Below the pieces are notes generated by a model. It saw only the letters and a list, made by a program, of their open reading frames with translations. It was not told the origin of the DNA and made no database searches. 64,000 nt of DNA, taken from contig NZ_WUEY01000006.1 in assembly GCF_010668395.1 (NCBI RefSeq), forward strand, positions 310,001-374,000, written 5' to 3'. Shown piece by piece: positions 55,658-64,000 of the stretch; position 1 is the stretch's first letter, and the number at the start of each line of letters is the position of its first letter. The position numbers were made by a program, and so were the translations under genes. The DNA comes from Martinezella lusitana. Its GTDB lineage: Bacteria; Pseudomonadota; Alphaproteobacteria; Rhizobiales; Rhizobiaceae.

Positions 55658-56683
55658 TCAAACTCTCCCGGCAAGAATGGGGGATGACTGGCGGTCCTGA
55701 TCGGCTGCAATCAACAGCCGTGGATCACGCGCCAGCCAGATAGTGACCGTCAGCGCCTGACCGCCTTCCCGCCCCGAATGAAGGTCCTGCACGCGCTCGA
55801 CATCCAGCCCTGCCAGCTTCAGCCAGTCCGACATGATCTGATGCGAGAAGCCGAGACGCAGATGCGCATGCTCGTCACGCAGATATTCAAGCCCGTGCGG
55901 CGCGAGATCGATGATGACGAGCCGGCCGCCGGGCCGCAGCATTCGCGCGGCCTCGCTAACGGCGATCTCCGGCTGATCGAGGAAGTGCAGCACCTGATGG
56001 ATGGCGATCAGGTCGAAATCCTGCTGCTCGAGCGGCAGGTTGAAGATATCGCCATGGCGCACCGATGCGGCCGTGATATTGGCGCGATCGAGATTGGCGC
56101 GAGCAACCGCCAGCATGTCGCGGCTGGCATCGATGCCGATGGCACGGCGATAGTGGCCGGCCAGAAGCTGCAGCATCCGTCCCGTACCAGTCCCAAGATC
56201 GAGGAAGGAGTCGATCGGCTGAGGACCGATCAGCTCGATCAGTGCCTCGTCGACATCCTCGTCGGCGACATGAAGGCGCCGCAGCTCATCCCACTCGGCG
56301 GCATTCCGGCTGAAATAGGCCTGCGCGCGCTCAGCCCGAATACGCTTCACGGAATCAAGGCGCTCGCCGTCGCGCAGCAGCACCGTATCCTTTTCGGCGG
56401 TGTGGCGCAGAAGAGCGCGCGCCAGCGTGACGGCCTTGCCCTCCTGCTTCAGGCGGAAATAGGCCCAGGCGCCTTCCTGATAGCGATCGATCAGGCCAGC
56501 CTCTCCGAGCAGCTTCAAATGCCGGGAAATGCGGGGCTGCGACTGGCCGAGAATTTCGGTAAGATCGGTGACCGTCAGGTCGCCGGCCGCAAGAAGCGCA
56601 AGCAGGCGCAACCGCGTCGGTTCGCCGACCGCCTTGAGCACGTCCACCACGTCATCCAAGCCGAGTTTAACCAGATCCGTCAT
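55658..56683 (-). CDS. ArsR-type regulator fused to a SAM-dependent methyltransferase domain
   Basis: This 341-residue protein has an ArsR winged helix at residues 1-90 (VDVLKAVGEPTRLRLLALLAAGDLTVTDL, partly quoted, and ILGQSQPRISRHLKLL) and a class I methyltransferase domain from about residue 130, with the SAM motif FLDLGTGTGRMLQLL and the later GDIFNLPLEQQDFDLI. Such fusions next to methionine-cycle genes in alphaproteobacteria act as regulators sensing SAM or S-adenosylhomocysteine (SahR-like). ATG 56683 is chosen; an in-frame TTG at 56698 overlaps the operator side. It is coupled to metF, with one base between stop and start. Confidence 0.92.
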   Translation of the reverse strand: MTDLVKLGLDDVVDVLKAVGEPTRLRLLALLAAGDLTVTDLTEILGQSQPRISRHLKLLGEAGLIDRYQEGAWAYFRLKQEGKAVTLARALLRHTAEKDTVLLRDGERLDSVKRIRAERAQAYFSRNAAEWDELRRLHVADEDVDEALIELIGPQPIDSFLDLGTGTGRMLQLLAGHYRRAIGIDASRDMLAVARANLDRANITAASVRHGDIFNLPLEQQDFDLIAIHQVLHFLDQPEIAVSEAARMLRPGGRLVIIDLAPHGLEYLRDEHAHLRLGFSHQIMSDWLKLAGLDVERVQDLHSGREGGQALTVTIWLARDPRLLIAADQDRQSSPILAGRV

Positions 56684-56701
56684 CCGCCACCCAATCAAGA
56701 T

Positions 56702-56717
56702 ATAAAGATATCTTTAT
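56702..56717. promoter_or_regulatory. Perfect 16-bp palindrome, operator of the ArsR-methyltransferase/metF operon
   Basis: ATAAAGATATCTTTAT is perfectly self-complementary and ends 19 bases upstream of the ArsR-methyltransferase start. A minus-strand TTGCAG / TAAAGA pair at 17-base spacing would place the -10 inside it. Autoregulation is the simplest reading. Confidence 0.8.
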
Positions 56718-56824
56718 GTGATTTGGACGCAATCTGCAAGAGCCAATCGCTCGCGACGTTAATTCGACGTCGGAAATCTGTTAGTTTCTGACGAAAACGG
56801 AATATCCGGTTACGCCGATGGGCA

Positions 56825-56851
56825 AACAAAAACCCCGGACAAGCCGGGGTT
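56825..56851 (-). terminator. Terminator of ettA
   Basis: AACCCCGG (56831-56838) and CCGGGGTT (56844-56851) form the stem; on the minus strand a T-rich stretch follows. It lies just past the ettA stop. Confidence 0.88.
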
Positions 56852-56872
56852 TTCGAAGAGCGAAACCGAAGC

Positions 56873-58522
56873 TTAGCGCGTCAGTCGCTTGTGCGCTTGG
56901 CTGCCCGGATTGAGGGCATCGGGGCCGAGGCGGCGGATCTTGTCCTCCTCGTAGTCTTCGAAATTGCCTTCGAACCATTCGACATGGCCTTCGCCTTCAA
57001 AGGCCAGGATATGCGTGGCCAGACGGTCGAGGAACATGCGATCATGGCTAATGATGATGGCGCAGCCAGCGAAGCTTTCGAGAGCGCTTTCCAGAGCCCC
57101 CAGCGTTTCCGTATCGAGGTCGTTGGTCGGTTCGTCGAGCAGAAGCACATTGCCGCCAGCCTTCAGCATCTTGGCCAGGTGAACACGGTTGCGCTGACCG
57201 CCGGAGAGATTGCCGACCTTCTGCTGCTGGTCGCCGCCCTTGAAGTTAAAGGCGCCGCAATAGGCGCGCGAGTTCATGTCGAACTTGCCGAGCTTGATGA
57301 TTTCGGCGCCGCCGGAGATTTCCTCCCATACGGTTTTATTGCCGTCAAGCGCATCGCGGCTCTGGTCGACATAGCTGAGATGCACCGTCTCGCCGATGCG
57401 GACCGTGCCGGAATCCGGCTTTTCCTGCCCCGTGATCATCTTGAACAGGGTCGTCTTGCCGGCGCCGTTCGGGCCGATGATGCCGACGATGCCGCCTGGC
57501 GGCAGCTTGATCGACAGATCGTTGACCAGCGTGCGGCCTTCGAAGCCCTTGGTGATGCCCTCCATCTCGATCACCACCTGACCGAGACGCTCGCTGACCG
57601 GAATGATGATCTGCGCATCACCGGGACGCTGATTCTCGGCAGCATCGACCAGCTGTTCGTAAGCGTTGATACGCGCCTTGGACTTGGCTTGACGGGCCTT
57701 GGGGCTGGAGGCGATCCATTCCTGTTCGCGGCTGATTGCCTTCTGACGGCCAGCTTCTTCGCGGGCTTCCTGCTGCATGCGCTTGGCCTTGGCCCGCAGA
57801 TAGGCGGAATAGTTGCCTTCGTAGGGAATGCCACGGCCGCGGTCGAGCTCGAGAATCCAGCCGGTAACATTGTCGAGGAAGTAGCGGTCGTGGGTGATCA
57901 TCATCACGGCACCCGGATAGTCGCGCAGGTGCTTTTCCAGCCAGGCAATGGTCTCGGCGTCGAGATGGTTGGTCGGTTCGTCGAGCAGCAGCAGATCCGG
58001 CTGCGAAAGAAGCAGGCGGCACAGCGCGATACGGCGGCGCTCACCACCGGAAAGGCTGGTGACTTCGGCATCGCGCGGCGGGCAGCACAATGCTTCCATC
58101 GCCATCTCGACCTGGCTTTCCAGATCCCAGAGATTCTGGCTGTCGATGATGTCCTGGAGCCTGGCGCCCTCGTCCGCCGTCTCGTCGGAATAATTCATCA
58201 TCAATTCGTTGTAGCGATTGAGGATTTCGGTTTTCTTGGCAACGCCTTCCATGACGTTTTCGAAAACCGTCTTGTTGGGATCGAGCTGAGGCTCCTGCGC
58301 CAGGTAGCCGATGGTGGCGCCTTCGGCCAGCCAGGCTTCGCCGGTGTATTCCTTGTCGAGGCCGGCCATGATGCGCAGCACCGTCGACTTACCCGCGCCG
58401 TTCGGGCCGAGAATACCGATCTTGGCATCGGGGTAGAACGAGAGATGGATATTCTCGAGGATCTTCTTGGCGCCATAGGACTTATTCAGTCCGGCCATAT
58501 GATAAATAAACTGACGTGCCAT
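56873..58522 (-). CDS. ettA: ABC-F translation factor EttA
   Basis: EttA binds the ribosomal E site and gates entry into elongation according to the ATP/ADP ratio. The 549-residue protein has two ABC domains and no membrane part: Walker A GPNGAGKST in each half, signatures LSGGERRRIALC and LSGGQRNRVHLA, and Walker B LLLLDEPTNHLDAET and VLLLDEPTNDLDTET. The short arm insert in the first half (the EILNRYNELMMNY region) and linker EWIASSPKARQAKSKARI are EttA-specific. ATG 58522 gives the standard MARQFIYHM start; the frame extends far upstream without meaning. Confidence 0.97.
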   Translation of the reverse strand: MARQFIYHMAGLNKSYGAKKILENIHLSFYPDAKIGILGPNGAGKSTVLRIMAGLDKEYTGEAWLAEGATIGYLAQEPQLDPNKTVFENVMEGVAKKTEILNRYNELMMNYSDETADEGARLQDIIDSQNLWDLESQVEMAMEALCCPPRDAEVTSLSGGERRRIALCRLLLSQPDLLLLDEPTNHLDAETIAWLEKHLRDYPGAVMMITHDRYFLDNVTGWILELDRGRGIPYEGNYSAYLRAKAKRMQQEAREEAGRQKAISREQEWIASSPKARQAKSKARINAYEQLVDAAENQRPGDAQIIIPVSERLGQVVIEMEGITKGFEGRTLVNDLSIKLPPGGIVGIIGPNGAGKTTLFKMITGQEKPDSGTVRIGETVHLSYVDQSRDALDGNKTVWEEISGGAEIIKLGKFDMNSRAYCGAFNFKGGDQQQKVGNLSGGQRNRVHLAKMLKAGGNVLLLDEPTNDLDTETLGALESALESFAGCAIIISHDRMFLDRLATHILAFEGEGHVEWFEGNFEDYEEDKIRRLGPDALNPGSQAHKRLTR

Positions 58523-58647
58523 AGCTTGGGTTACTCCACGGACGGATAACATTGCGAATTGTGCCGCTATGTAGGCGAAACCCCGCCCTCGGGCAACGGC
58601 GAAACCTTGTCCGAGGGCATTATCAGCGTCAGAAAGGCCGTATTTTC

Positions 58648-59394
58648 TCAGAAACCGGCAGCATCGACCACGCCGCGGTCGCAGCCGAAGGAGGTGCTGC
58701 CCGCACCCTGGATCAGTTTGGCAAGCCTTGGCCCGCTTCCCTGCTGCGGATCGATCGCATCTTCCGAGAGACCGATGGTCAGCTCCGAAATCATCCTGAC
58801 GCCGCCAACCCGACGGCAGCTCATCTTGATGCGCGCATTGGCGCCCTCGCCGAAGCTCTGGTCGAAGGCCGCCTTGATGCTTTCCGCATCGAGCTCCTTG
58901 CCCAAATTCTGTGCGAAGAGGTCGCGCACCGCCGACGTATTGAGTTCGGCGATCAGGCCCGCGGCGATGGAGAAATATTGGTCGGCGCCAAGCTTCGTGC
59001 AGGTGCCGTGCTTGATCCATTCATGCCGCTCAAGGCCGGATTGCGTGCCCGGCATCGCCTTGTCCAGCTTCGCCTTGACGTCTTGGGACAGCTGCACCGT
59101 CGGCAGGTCCTTCCAGTCGCTGCTTCGATCCGCCTGCTTCAAGTCCTCGGAAACATCGCAATATTCCTGCCGCATCGGCCATAGGCCATGCAGCGAGAAA
59201 TTCGTCGCATCGTAATTGCTCGACGATTGGTTCCGGCATTCGGCCTTCCTCTGGTTCGTCGCGCAAAATGCCGGCTCCCAGCTTGCCGCCAGGATAAAGC
59301 GTGTCCGCCCTCGGCTATGGTCCTGCGCCATGGCGCCCGCCGCCGTCCCGACCGAAAGGAGCACAACCGCAAATACTCGAAGCAAATGCTTCAT
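58648..59394 (-). CDS. Secreted ribonuclease T2
   Basis: This 248-residue exported RNase of the T2 family has a signal peptide (about residues 1-23, cleavage after AMA) and both conserved active site segments: FSLHGLWP with catalytic His69, and HEWIKHGTC with His124, Glu125, Lys128 and His129. Several cysteines allow disulfides in the periplasm. It cleaves RNA via 2',3'-cyclic phosphates, like E. coli RNase I. ATG 59394 gives a typical signal peptide. It stands alone upstream of ettA in the same orientation, 125 bases away. Confidence 0.95.
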   Translation of the reverse strand: MKHLLRVFAVVLLSVGTAAGAMAQDHSRGRTRFILAASWEPAFCATNQRKAECRNQSSSNYDATNFSLHGLWPMRQEYCDVSEDLKQADRSSDWKDLPTVQLSQDVKAKLDKAMPGTQSGLERHEWIKHGTCTKLGADQYFSIAAGLIAELNTSAVRDLFAQNLGKELDAESIKAAFDQSFGEGANARIKMSCRRVGGVRMISELTIGLSEDAIDPQQGSGPRLAKLIQGAGSTSFGCDRGVVDAAGF

Positions 59395-59560
59395 TCCCTG
59401 CCTCCAACTAGAACATTATGGGAACAAATAAGCAGTTTGATCAGGCGTGTGCAATCCTGAATCGCAGCGCTCGGAAAGATTTATTTCTGTGAGCTTCGGC
59501 ACCTATCCATTGCAATCCGACGGATGATAACCTTTCGTCCAGATGGGGAGGAACGAATGC

Positions 59561-60493
59561 ATGTTCGCCGAGACGCAGCGCCTGGAGAGCCCAACGGGTG
59601 CGACCATTGCCTATCACCATTCGCCGGCAACAAGCGATGCACGCGGCATCCTTCTGATATCCCATGGCCTGGCCGAACACTCCCGCCGCTATGAAGCCTT
59701 TGCGGATGCAATGGCCGCCCAGGGCTTTCACGTTTACGCCCATGATCATCGCGGCCACGGCGAGACGGTTGCCCACGATGCGCCGCTCGGGCGCTTCGCC
59801 AGACGAAATGGCGTCGAGCAGGTCATCGCCGATGTGCTGGCCATGCGCGAGCTTGCCGCAGGCGCTTATCCCGGCCTGCCGATCATCCTGTTCGGCCACT
59901 CCATGGGCGGACTGATCAGCTTGAACACCGTCGTCACGCATCCGGACAAGTTCGATGCCGTTACCGTCTGGAATTCCAATTTCAACCCGGGCCTCGCCGG
60001 TCGCGCCGCCCAGCTCATCCTCAAGACGGAGCGCATGTTCAAGGGATCGGACGTTCCGAGCGGGCCACTGCCGAAGCTGACCTTCGGCACCTGGGGTCGA
60101 TCGATCGCGAACCGCCGCACCGAGTTCGACTGGCTCTCGCGCCGCCCCGAAATAGTAGACGGCTACATCGCCGACCCGCTTTGCGGCTTCGACGCCTCCG
60201 TGTCGCTGTGGCTCGACATATTCGAGCTTACCTTCCGCGCGCCTCAAAAAACCTATCTCGACCGGCTCCGCCGCGACATGCCGATCCACCTCGTCGGAGG
60301 CGGCAGGGATCCGGCAACTGACAACGCGAAAGCGATTTCCTGGCTGGCGAACCATTTGAAAAAAGCCGGCTTCTCTCATATCACGACCGAAATCCACCCC
60401 GACATGCGGCACGAGACGCTCAACGAAATCGGTGCCGACCAAGCCATTTCCCGCTTTGCCGACTGGTGCAAGAAGGTGACGGCAACGAATTGA
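59561..60493 (+). CDS. Alpha/beta hydrolase, monoacylglycerol lipase/lysophospholipase-like
   Basis: This 310-residue alpha/beta hydrolase of the serine aminopeptidase_S33 (Hydrolase_4) type has LLISHGLAEHSRRYEAFADA near residue 31, DHRGHGETV near 62, and the nucleophile elbow GHSMGG near 113. The catalytic Asp region is VGGGRDPATDN and the His lies in PDMRHETLNE. This is the pattern of monoacylglycerol lipases and PldB lysophospholipases. ATG 59561 is preceded by GGGGAGG at a 9-base spacing; the ATG at 59543 sits on top of that site. It lies 18 bases before a DMT transporter gene. Confidence 0.92.
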   Translation: MFAETQRLESPTGATIAYHHSPATSDARGILLISHGLAEHSRRYEAFADAMAAQGFHVYAHDHRGHGETVAHDAPLGRFARRNGVEQVIADVLAMRELAAGAYPGLPIILFGHSMGGLISLNTVVTHPDKFDAVTVWNSNFNPGLAGRAAQLILKTERMFKGSDVPSGPLPKLTFGTWGRSIANRRTEFDWLSRRPEIVDGYIADPLCGFDASVSLWLDIFELTFRAPQKTYLDRLRRDMPIHLVGGGRDPATDNAKAISWLANHLKKAGFSHITTEIHPDMRHETLNEIGADQAISRFADWCKKVTATN

Positions 60494-60511
60494 TTCTCAA
60501 GGAATTCTGCA

Positions 60512-61471
60512 ATGAACACCTCCAGCGGCGCCTCTACCCGATTGCCGCAATCGGAGCTGACCTTCGGCTTGTTGATGATGTTTCTCTCCGTCGTCCTCTC
60601 GCCGATCATCGACATCTTCTCCAAGCTTGCGGCAACCACGATTCCGCCGGCCGAAGTCACCGCCGCCCGCTTCATCTTCCAGTCGCTCTTTGCGCTGCCG
60701 ATGATGGCCATGCGCAAAAGATGGGGAGTGTGGACGTGGCGGCGCAGCGGCGTGCATGCCATCCGCGCCGCCGTGCTCACGCTGTCCATGGTGTCGTTCG
60801 TGACCACGCTGCAGGTCATGGAGGTTGCCGATGCCATCGCTATCTTTTTCGTCGAGCCGATGATGCTCACCATTCTCAGCAGCATCTTCCTGAAGGAAAC
60901 CATCGGCTGGCGACGCTATACCGCCTGCGCCGTCGGCTTTTTTGGCGCGATGCTGATTATCCAGCCGAGCTTTCAGGAAGTCGGCTTCATCGCTTTGCTG
61001 CCCGTCGTCACCGCCCTTTGCATCGCCGTCTACGTGATGATCACGCGTGTCGTCTCGCACAGTGAAGATGCATGGTCGATGCAGTTCCAGACCGGGCTGT
61101 GGGGCACCGGCTTCAGCCTGATTCTGCTTGCCCTGGGCCGCGCGACGGGATCTGCGATCCTCGACCCTGTCGTGCCGGACCTCGCGGCCATGCTCTACCT
61201 GCTCGGCGTCGGGGCCACCGCAGCGGCGGCCGGCATTCTCACGGTACACGCCTATCGGGCGGTGCCGGCTTCGACGCTGGCACCGCTGCAATATTTCGAG
61301 ATCGTCTCGGCAACGATCTTCGGATGGCTCGTCTTCGACAATTTCCCGGATGCGATCAAATGGCTCGGCATCCTCATCATCATCGGCTCCGGCCTCTACA
61401 TTCTCTGGCGTGAGCGGCGCTTTGCTTCCAAGCCGGTATCCGATACATCTGAAACGGCATTCACGCCCTGA
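60512..61471 (+). CDS. EamA/DMT family transporter
   Basis: This 319-residue membrane protein with two EamA repeats and about ten spans starts with a cytoplasmic tail, then LTFGLLMMFLSVVLSPIIDIF (partly quoted) and PPAEVTAARFIFQSLFALPMMAMR. The IAIFFVEPMMLTILSSIFLKETIGWRR segment near residue 110 (partly quoted) is typical. It lies between a hydrolase (18 bases upstream) and a CoA-transferase (14 bases downstream), so it may be in one operon with them. The substrate is unknown. Confidence 0.9.
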   Translation: MNTSSGASTRLPQSELTFGLLMMFLSVVLSPIIDIFSKLAATTIPPAEVTAARFIFQSLFALPMMAMRKRWGVWTWRRSGVHAIRAAVLTLSMVSFVTTLQVMEVADAIAIFFVEPMMLTILSSIFLKETIGWRRYTACAVGFFGAMLIIQPSFQEVGFIALLPVVTALCIAVYVMITRVVSHSEDAWSMQFQTGLWGTGFSLILLALGRATGSAILDPVVPDLAAMLYLLGVGATAAAAGILTVHAYRAVPASTLAPLQYFEIVSATIFGWLVFDNFPDAIKWLGILIIIGSGLYILWRERRFASKPVSDTSETAFTP

Positions 61472-61485
61472 GCGAGCGGACGGAC

Positions 61486-62688
61486 ATGACAGACAAAAAG
61501 ACCAAGAAACCTCCGCTTTCCGGTATTCGCGTCATCGAGCTTGCCCGCGTGCTTGCCGGCCCCTGGGCCGGGCAGATGCTGGCCGACCTGGGCGCCGACG
61601 TCATCAAGGTCGAAAACCCCGACGGTGGCGACGACACCCGCCAATGGGGTCCTCCTTTCGTCGAAGGCAAGGACGGCGAAAACCTCTCCGCCGCCTACTA
61701 CCATTCCGCCAATCGCGGCAAACGCTCCATCACCGCCGACCTCAGAAGCCAGGAAGGACAGGAGCTGGTCCGCCGGCTGGTGAAGACCGCCGACGTGGTG
61801 ATCGAGAACTTCAAGCTCGGCGGCCTGGTCAAATATGGGCTGGATTATGAAAGCCTGAAAAAGATCAATCCCCGCATCGTCTATTGCTCGATCACCGGCT
61901 TCGGGCAGACCGGCCCCTATGCCGGCCTTGCGGGCTACGACTACATCGTCCAGGGCATGTCCGGCTTCATGTCGATCACCGGCGAGCCGGACGGGCAGCC
62001 GATGAAGGCGGGCGTCGCGATTGCCGACATCTTCACCGGCATCTACGCGGTTTCGGCGATCGAGGCCGCCCTGATCCACGCATTGAAGAACGGCGAAGGA
62101 CAGCTCATCGACATGGCGCTGCTCGATGTGCAATCGGCCGTGCTTGCCAATCAGAACATGAACTATCTGATATCGGGCAAACCGCCTGTGCGGCTCGGCA
62201 ACGCCCATCCCAATATTTCGCCCTATGAAGTCGTCCCCACCGCAGACGGCTATCTCATTCTTGCCGTCGGCAATGACGGGCAGTTCCGCCGCCTGTGCGC
62301 CATTCTCGGCGTAGACGCCAATGCCGACGACGAGCGCTATGCGACCAACAAGGCCCGCGTCGCCAACCGCAACGAGGTGCGTGCCTTCGTATCGGCAAAG
62401 ACGCTCGAATGGAACAAGGCGGAACTGCTGAAAGCCTGCGAAGCCAATGCCGTTCCGGCCGGCGCCATCAACACGATCGAAGACATGTTCGCCGATCCGC
62501 AGATCAAGGCGCGCGGCTTGCGCATCGATCTCGAGGACGCGGCAGGCACCGTGATCCCAAGCGTGCGGACGCCGATCGTGCTGTCGGAAACACCGTTGAC
62601 CTATACGCGGCCGAGCCCGCGTCTCGGCGAACATCAGGAGGAAGTTCTGGCCGAATTGGCCGAACTGGAGGGAAAGGCGAGGACATGA
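61486..62688 (+). CDS. CaiB/BaiF family CoA-transferase
   Basis: This 400-residue class III CoA-transferase moves CoA between carboxylic acids through an aspartyl anhydride. The signature parts are VIELARVLAGPWAGQMLADLGADVIKVE (partly quoted), the catalytic Asp181 in AGVAIADIFTGIYAV, and GNDGQFRRLCAILG near residue 265. The substrate pair (for example formate/oxalate, succinate/malate or carnitine) cannot be deduced. It lies 14 bases after a DMT gene, and its stop overlaps by four bases (ATGA) the start of a ThDP enzyme, so the two enzymes are made together. Confidence 0.93.
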   Translation: MTDKKTKKPPLSGIRVIELARVLAGPWAGQMLADLGADVIKVENPDGGDDTRQWGPPFVEGKDGENLSAAYYHSANRGKRSITADLRSQEGQELVRRLVKTADVVIENFKLGGLVKYGLDYESLKKINPRIVYCSITGFGQTGPYAGLAGYDYIVQGMSGFMSITGEPDGQPMKAGVAIADIFTGIYAVSAIEAALIHALKNGEGQLIDMALLDVQSAVLANQNMNYLISGKPPVRLGNAHPNISPYEVVPTADGYLILAVGNDGQFRRLCAILGVDANADDERYATNKARVANRNEVRAFVSAKTLEWNKAELLKACEANAVPAGAINTIEDMFADPQIKARGLRIDLEDAAGTVIPSVRTPIVLSETPLTYTRPSPRLGEHQEEVLAELAELEGKART

Positions 62689-64000
62689 AACGAACGGGCG
62701 GGCAACTTATCGTCGAGGCTTTGAAGGCAAATGGCGTGCGGCGCATCTCTTGCGTGCCGGGCGAGAGCTTTCTAGCCGTGCTCGATGCGCTGCATGACAG
62801 CGACATCAACGTGCTCGTCTGCCGCCAGGAAGGCGGCGCGGCCATGATGGCGGATACCTGGGGCCGATTGACCGGCGAGCCGGGCATCTGCATGGTCACC
62901 CGCGGCCCCGGCGCCACCAACGCATCCGCCGGCCTTCATATTGCCCGCCAGGATTCCATTCCGATGATCCTGTTCATCGGCCAGGTCCAGCGCGATGCCC
63001 GCGAACGCGAAGCCTTTCAGGAAGTGGAATTCCGCAGAGCCTTCACCGAGTTCGCCAAATGGGTCGGCGAGATCGACGATGCCGCCCGCATCCCGGAATT
63101 CGTCACCCGCGCCTTTGCGGTGGCGACATCGGGACGTCCCGGTCCTGTCGTGCTGACCCTGCCCGAAGACATGCTGCGCGATGAGGTCGAGGCTCCGCAA
63201 GCACGCCCCTATGTTCCGGTCGCCGCCCATCCGGGCCGCGGCCAGCTCGCCGATCTCAGCCAGCGCCTGGCCGCTGCGGAACGGCCAATGGTCATCCTCG
63301 GCGGTACGCGCTGGAACGAGGACGCGGTTGCCGGCATCCGCCAGTTCGCGGAGCGTTTCAAACTGCCGGTCGGCTGCTCCTTCCGCCGGCAGATGCTGTT
63401 CGACCACCTGCACCCGAACTACGCCGGCGATGTCGGTATCGGCATCAACCCGGCGCTGGCGAAAGAGATCAAGGACGCCGATCTGCTGATCCTTCTCGGT
63501 GGCCGCCTCTCCGAGATGCCGTCCTCCAGCTACACGCTGGTCGATATCCCCTACCCGCGCCAGCAGTTCGTCCACATCTATCCCGATCCGTCCGAACTTG
63601 GCCACGTCTATCGCCCGGATCTGGCAATCTGTGCCAGCCCCGCGGATTTCGTTGCGGCGCTGGCCGACCTCGAAGCGCCCGTCGAGACACGCTGGGCGGA
63701 ACGAACAGAGCGCATGCACGCAGCCTATCTCGCCTGGTCGACAACGCCGGAGAAAAGCCCGGGTACGGTTCACATGGGCCGTATCATGGACTGGATCGAA
63801 GCCAACACGCCTCTCGATACCATCTTCACCAACGGCGCCGGCAACTATGCGACCTGGCTGCACCGCTTTCATCGCTTCCGCCGCTTCAACACCCAGGCGG
63901 CGCCGGCATCGGGCTCGATGGGCTATGGCTTGCCGGCGGCGGTTGCCGCAAAACAGCTCTTTCCAGAGCGCGAGGTGATCTGCTTTGCCGGTGACGGCTG
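62685..64000 (+). CDS. Thiamine diphosphate-binding enzyme, acetolactate synthase-like (cut by window end)
   Basis: This frame opens at ATG 62685 and runs off the window after 438 codons, so about 100 residues are missing. It has the three-domain layout of ThDP enzymes: the N-terminal pyrimidine-binding domain with catalytic Glu49 in CRQEGGAAMMAD and GPGATNASAGLHIARQDSIP; the central domain from about 190; and the start of the C-terminal pyrophosphate-binding domain with ASGSMGYGLPAAVAAK, breaking off right after the GDG of the metal motif. It does not look like oxalyl-CoA decarboxylase at the N-terminus. It is coupled to the CoA-transferase by a four-base overlap. The substrate is unknown. 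Confidence 0.93.
   Translation, partial: MKRTGGQLIVEALKANGVRRISCVPGESFLAVLDALHDSDINVLVCRQEGGAAMMADTWGRLTGEPGICMVTRGPGATNASAGLHIARQDSIPMILFIGQVQRDAREREAFQEVEFRRAFTEFAKWVGEIDDAARIPEFVTRAFAVATSGRPGPVVLTLPEDMLRDEVEAPQARPYVPVAAHPGRGQLADLSQRLAAAERPMVILGGTRWNEDAVAGIRQFAERFKLPVGCSFRRQMLFDHLHPNYAGDVGIGINPALAKEIKDADLLILLGGRLSEMPSSSYTLVDIPYPRQQFVHIYPDPSELGHVYRPDLAICASPADFVAALADLEAPVETRWAERTERMHAAYLAWSTTPEKSPGTVHMGRIMDWIEANTPLDTIFTNGAGNYATWLHRFHRFRRFNTQAAPASGSMGYGLPAAVAAKQLFPEREVICFAGDG

Noticed and set aside
56891..58549. 552-codon open frame on the plus strand
   Set aside because: It is antisense to ettA; hydrophobic stretches mirror the ABC codons and no motif is present.
58523..59020. N-terminal extension of ettA
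   Set aside because: It is out-of-frame sequence of the RNase T2 gene; ATG 58522 starts the standard protein.

Overview
The window looks like chromosomal DNA of an alphaproteobacterium of the family Rhizobiaceae, probably Rhizobium or a close relative. The evidence is a high-GC, densely coding sequence; an FtsZ with a very long Ala/Pro/Gln-rich linker; a BtaA/BtaB betaine-lipid pair; a PPi-type phosphofructokinase; a stand-alone rhizobial-type CheW; and an rnpB gene beside mraZ. No insertion sequences, prophage genes, CRISPR arrays, rRNA or tRNA genes were seen. The genus is an inference from protein character, not from a database search.

Layout. 1-10.6 kb is a mixed housekeeping block: the 3' end of panB, a DUF2164 protein, an AzlCD-type amino acid exporter, an M24 aminopeptidase, a 46-residue small protein with its own ribosome site and terminator, then prmA / FAD monooxygenase / SCO protein on the minus strand, cheW, creA, an ArsR-SRPBCC pair with a clear operator-promoter, and a GNAT acetyltransferase. 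10.6-39.3 kb is the division and cell wall (dcw) cluster with its downstream genes, almost all on the minus strand. In transcription order it runs mraZ, rsmH, ftsL, ftsI, murE, murF, mraY, murD, ftsW, murG, murC, murB, then an interruption (MFS transporter on the plus strand and aqpZ), then ddl, ftsQ, ftsA, ftsZ, lpxC, bamD, recN, ligA. Many junctions overlap by 1-4 bases, implying translational coupling. Four TGGG boxes spaced exactly 10 bp apart lie upstream of mraZ and form a convincing MraZ operator.

39.7-40.15 kb encodes RNase P RNA on the minus strand. 40-53.3 kb is unusually rich in peptidoglycan enzymes: an SLT transglycosylase, AmpD (coupled to a TerB/J-domain protein), a lipoprotein transglycosylase, a beta-lactamase-fold serine hydrolase, a GH25 lysozyme lipoprotein and an MltB-type transglycosylase. 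Interspersed are an FAD oxidoreductase, PPi-phosphofructokinase, a LysE exporter and btaAB.

53.4-64 kb holds a DMT exporter, a 25-residue membrane protein, metF with an ArsR-methyltransferase fusion regulator and a perfect 16-bp palindrome, ettA, a periplasmic RNase T2, an alpha/beta hydrolase, and a tightly packed run of DMT exporter, CaiB/BaiF CoA-transferase and a ThDP enzyme that runs off the window.

No wholly new multi-gene system is evident. The most rewarding items for follow-up are the MraZ operator, the two small proteins, the operator sites, the CoA-transferase/ThDP-enzyme pair and the cluster of wall-lytic genes.
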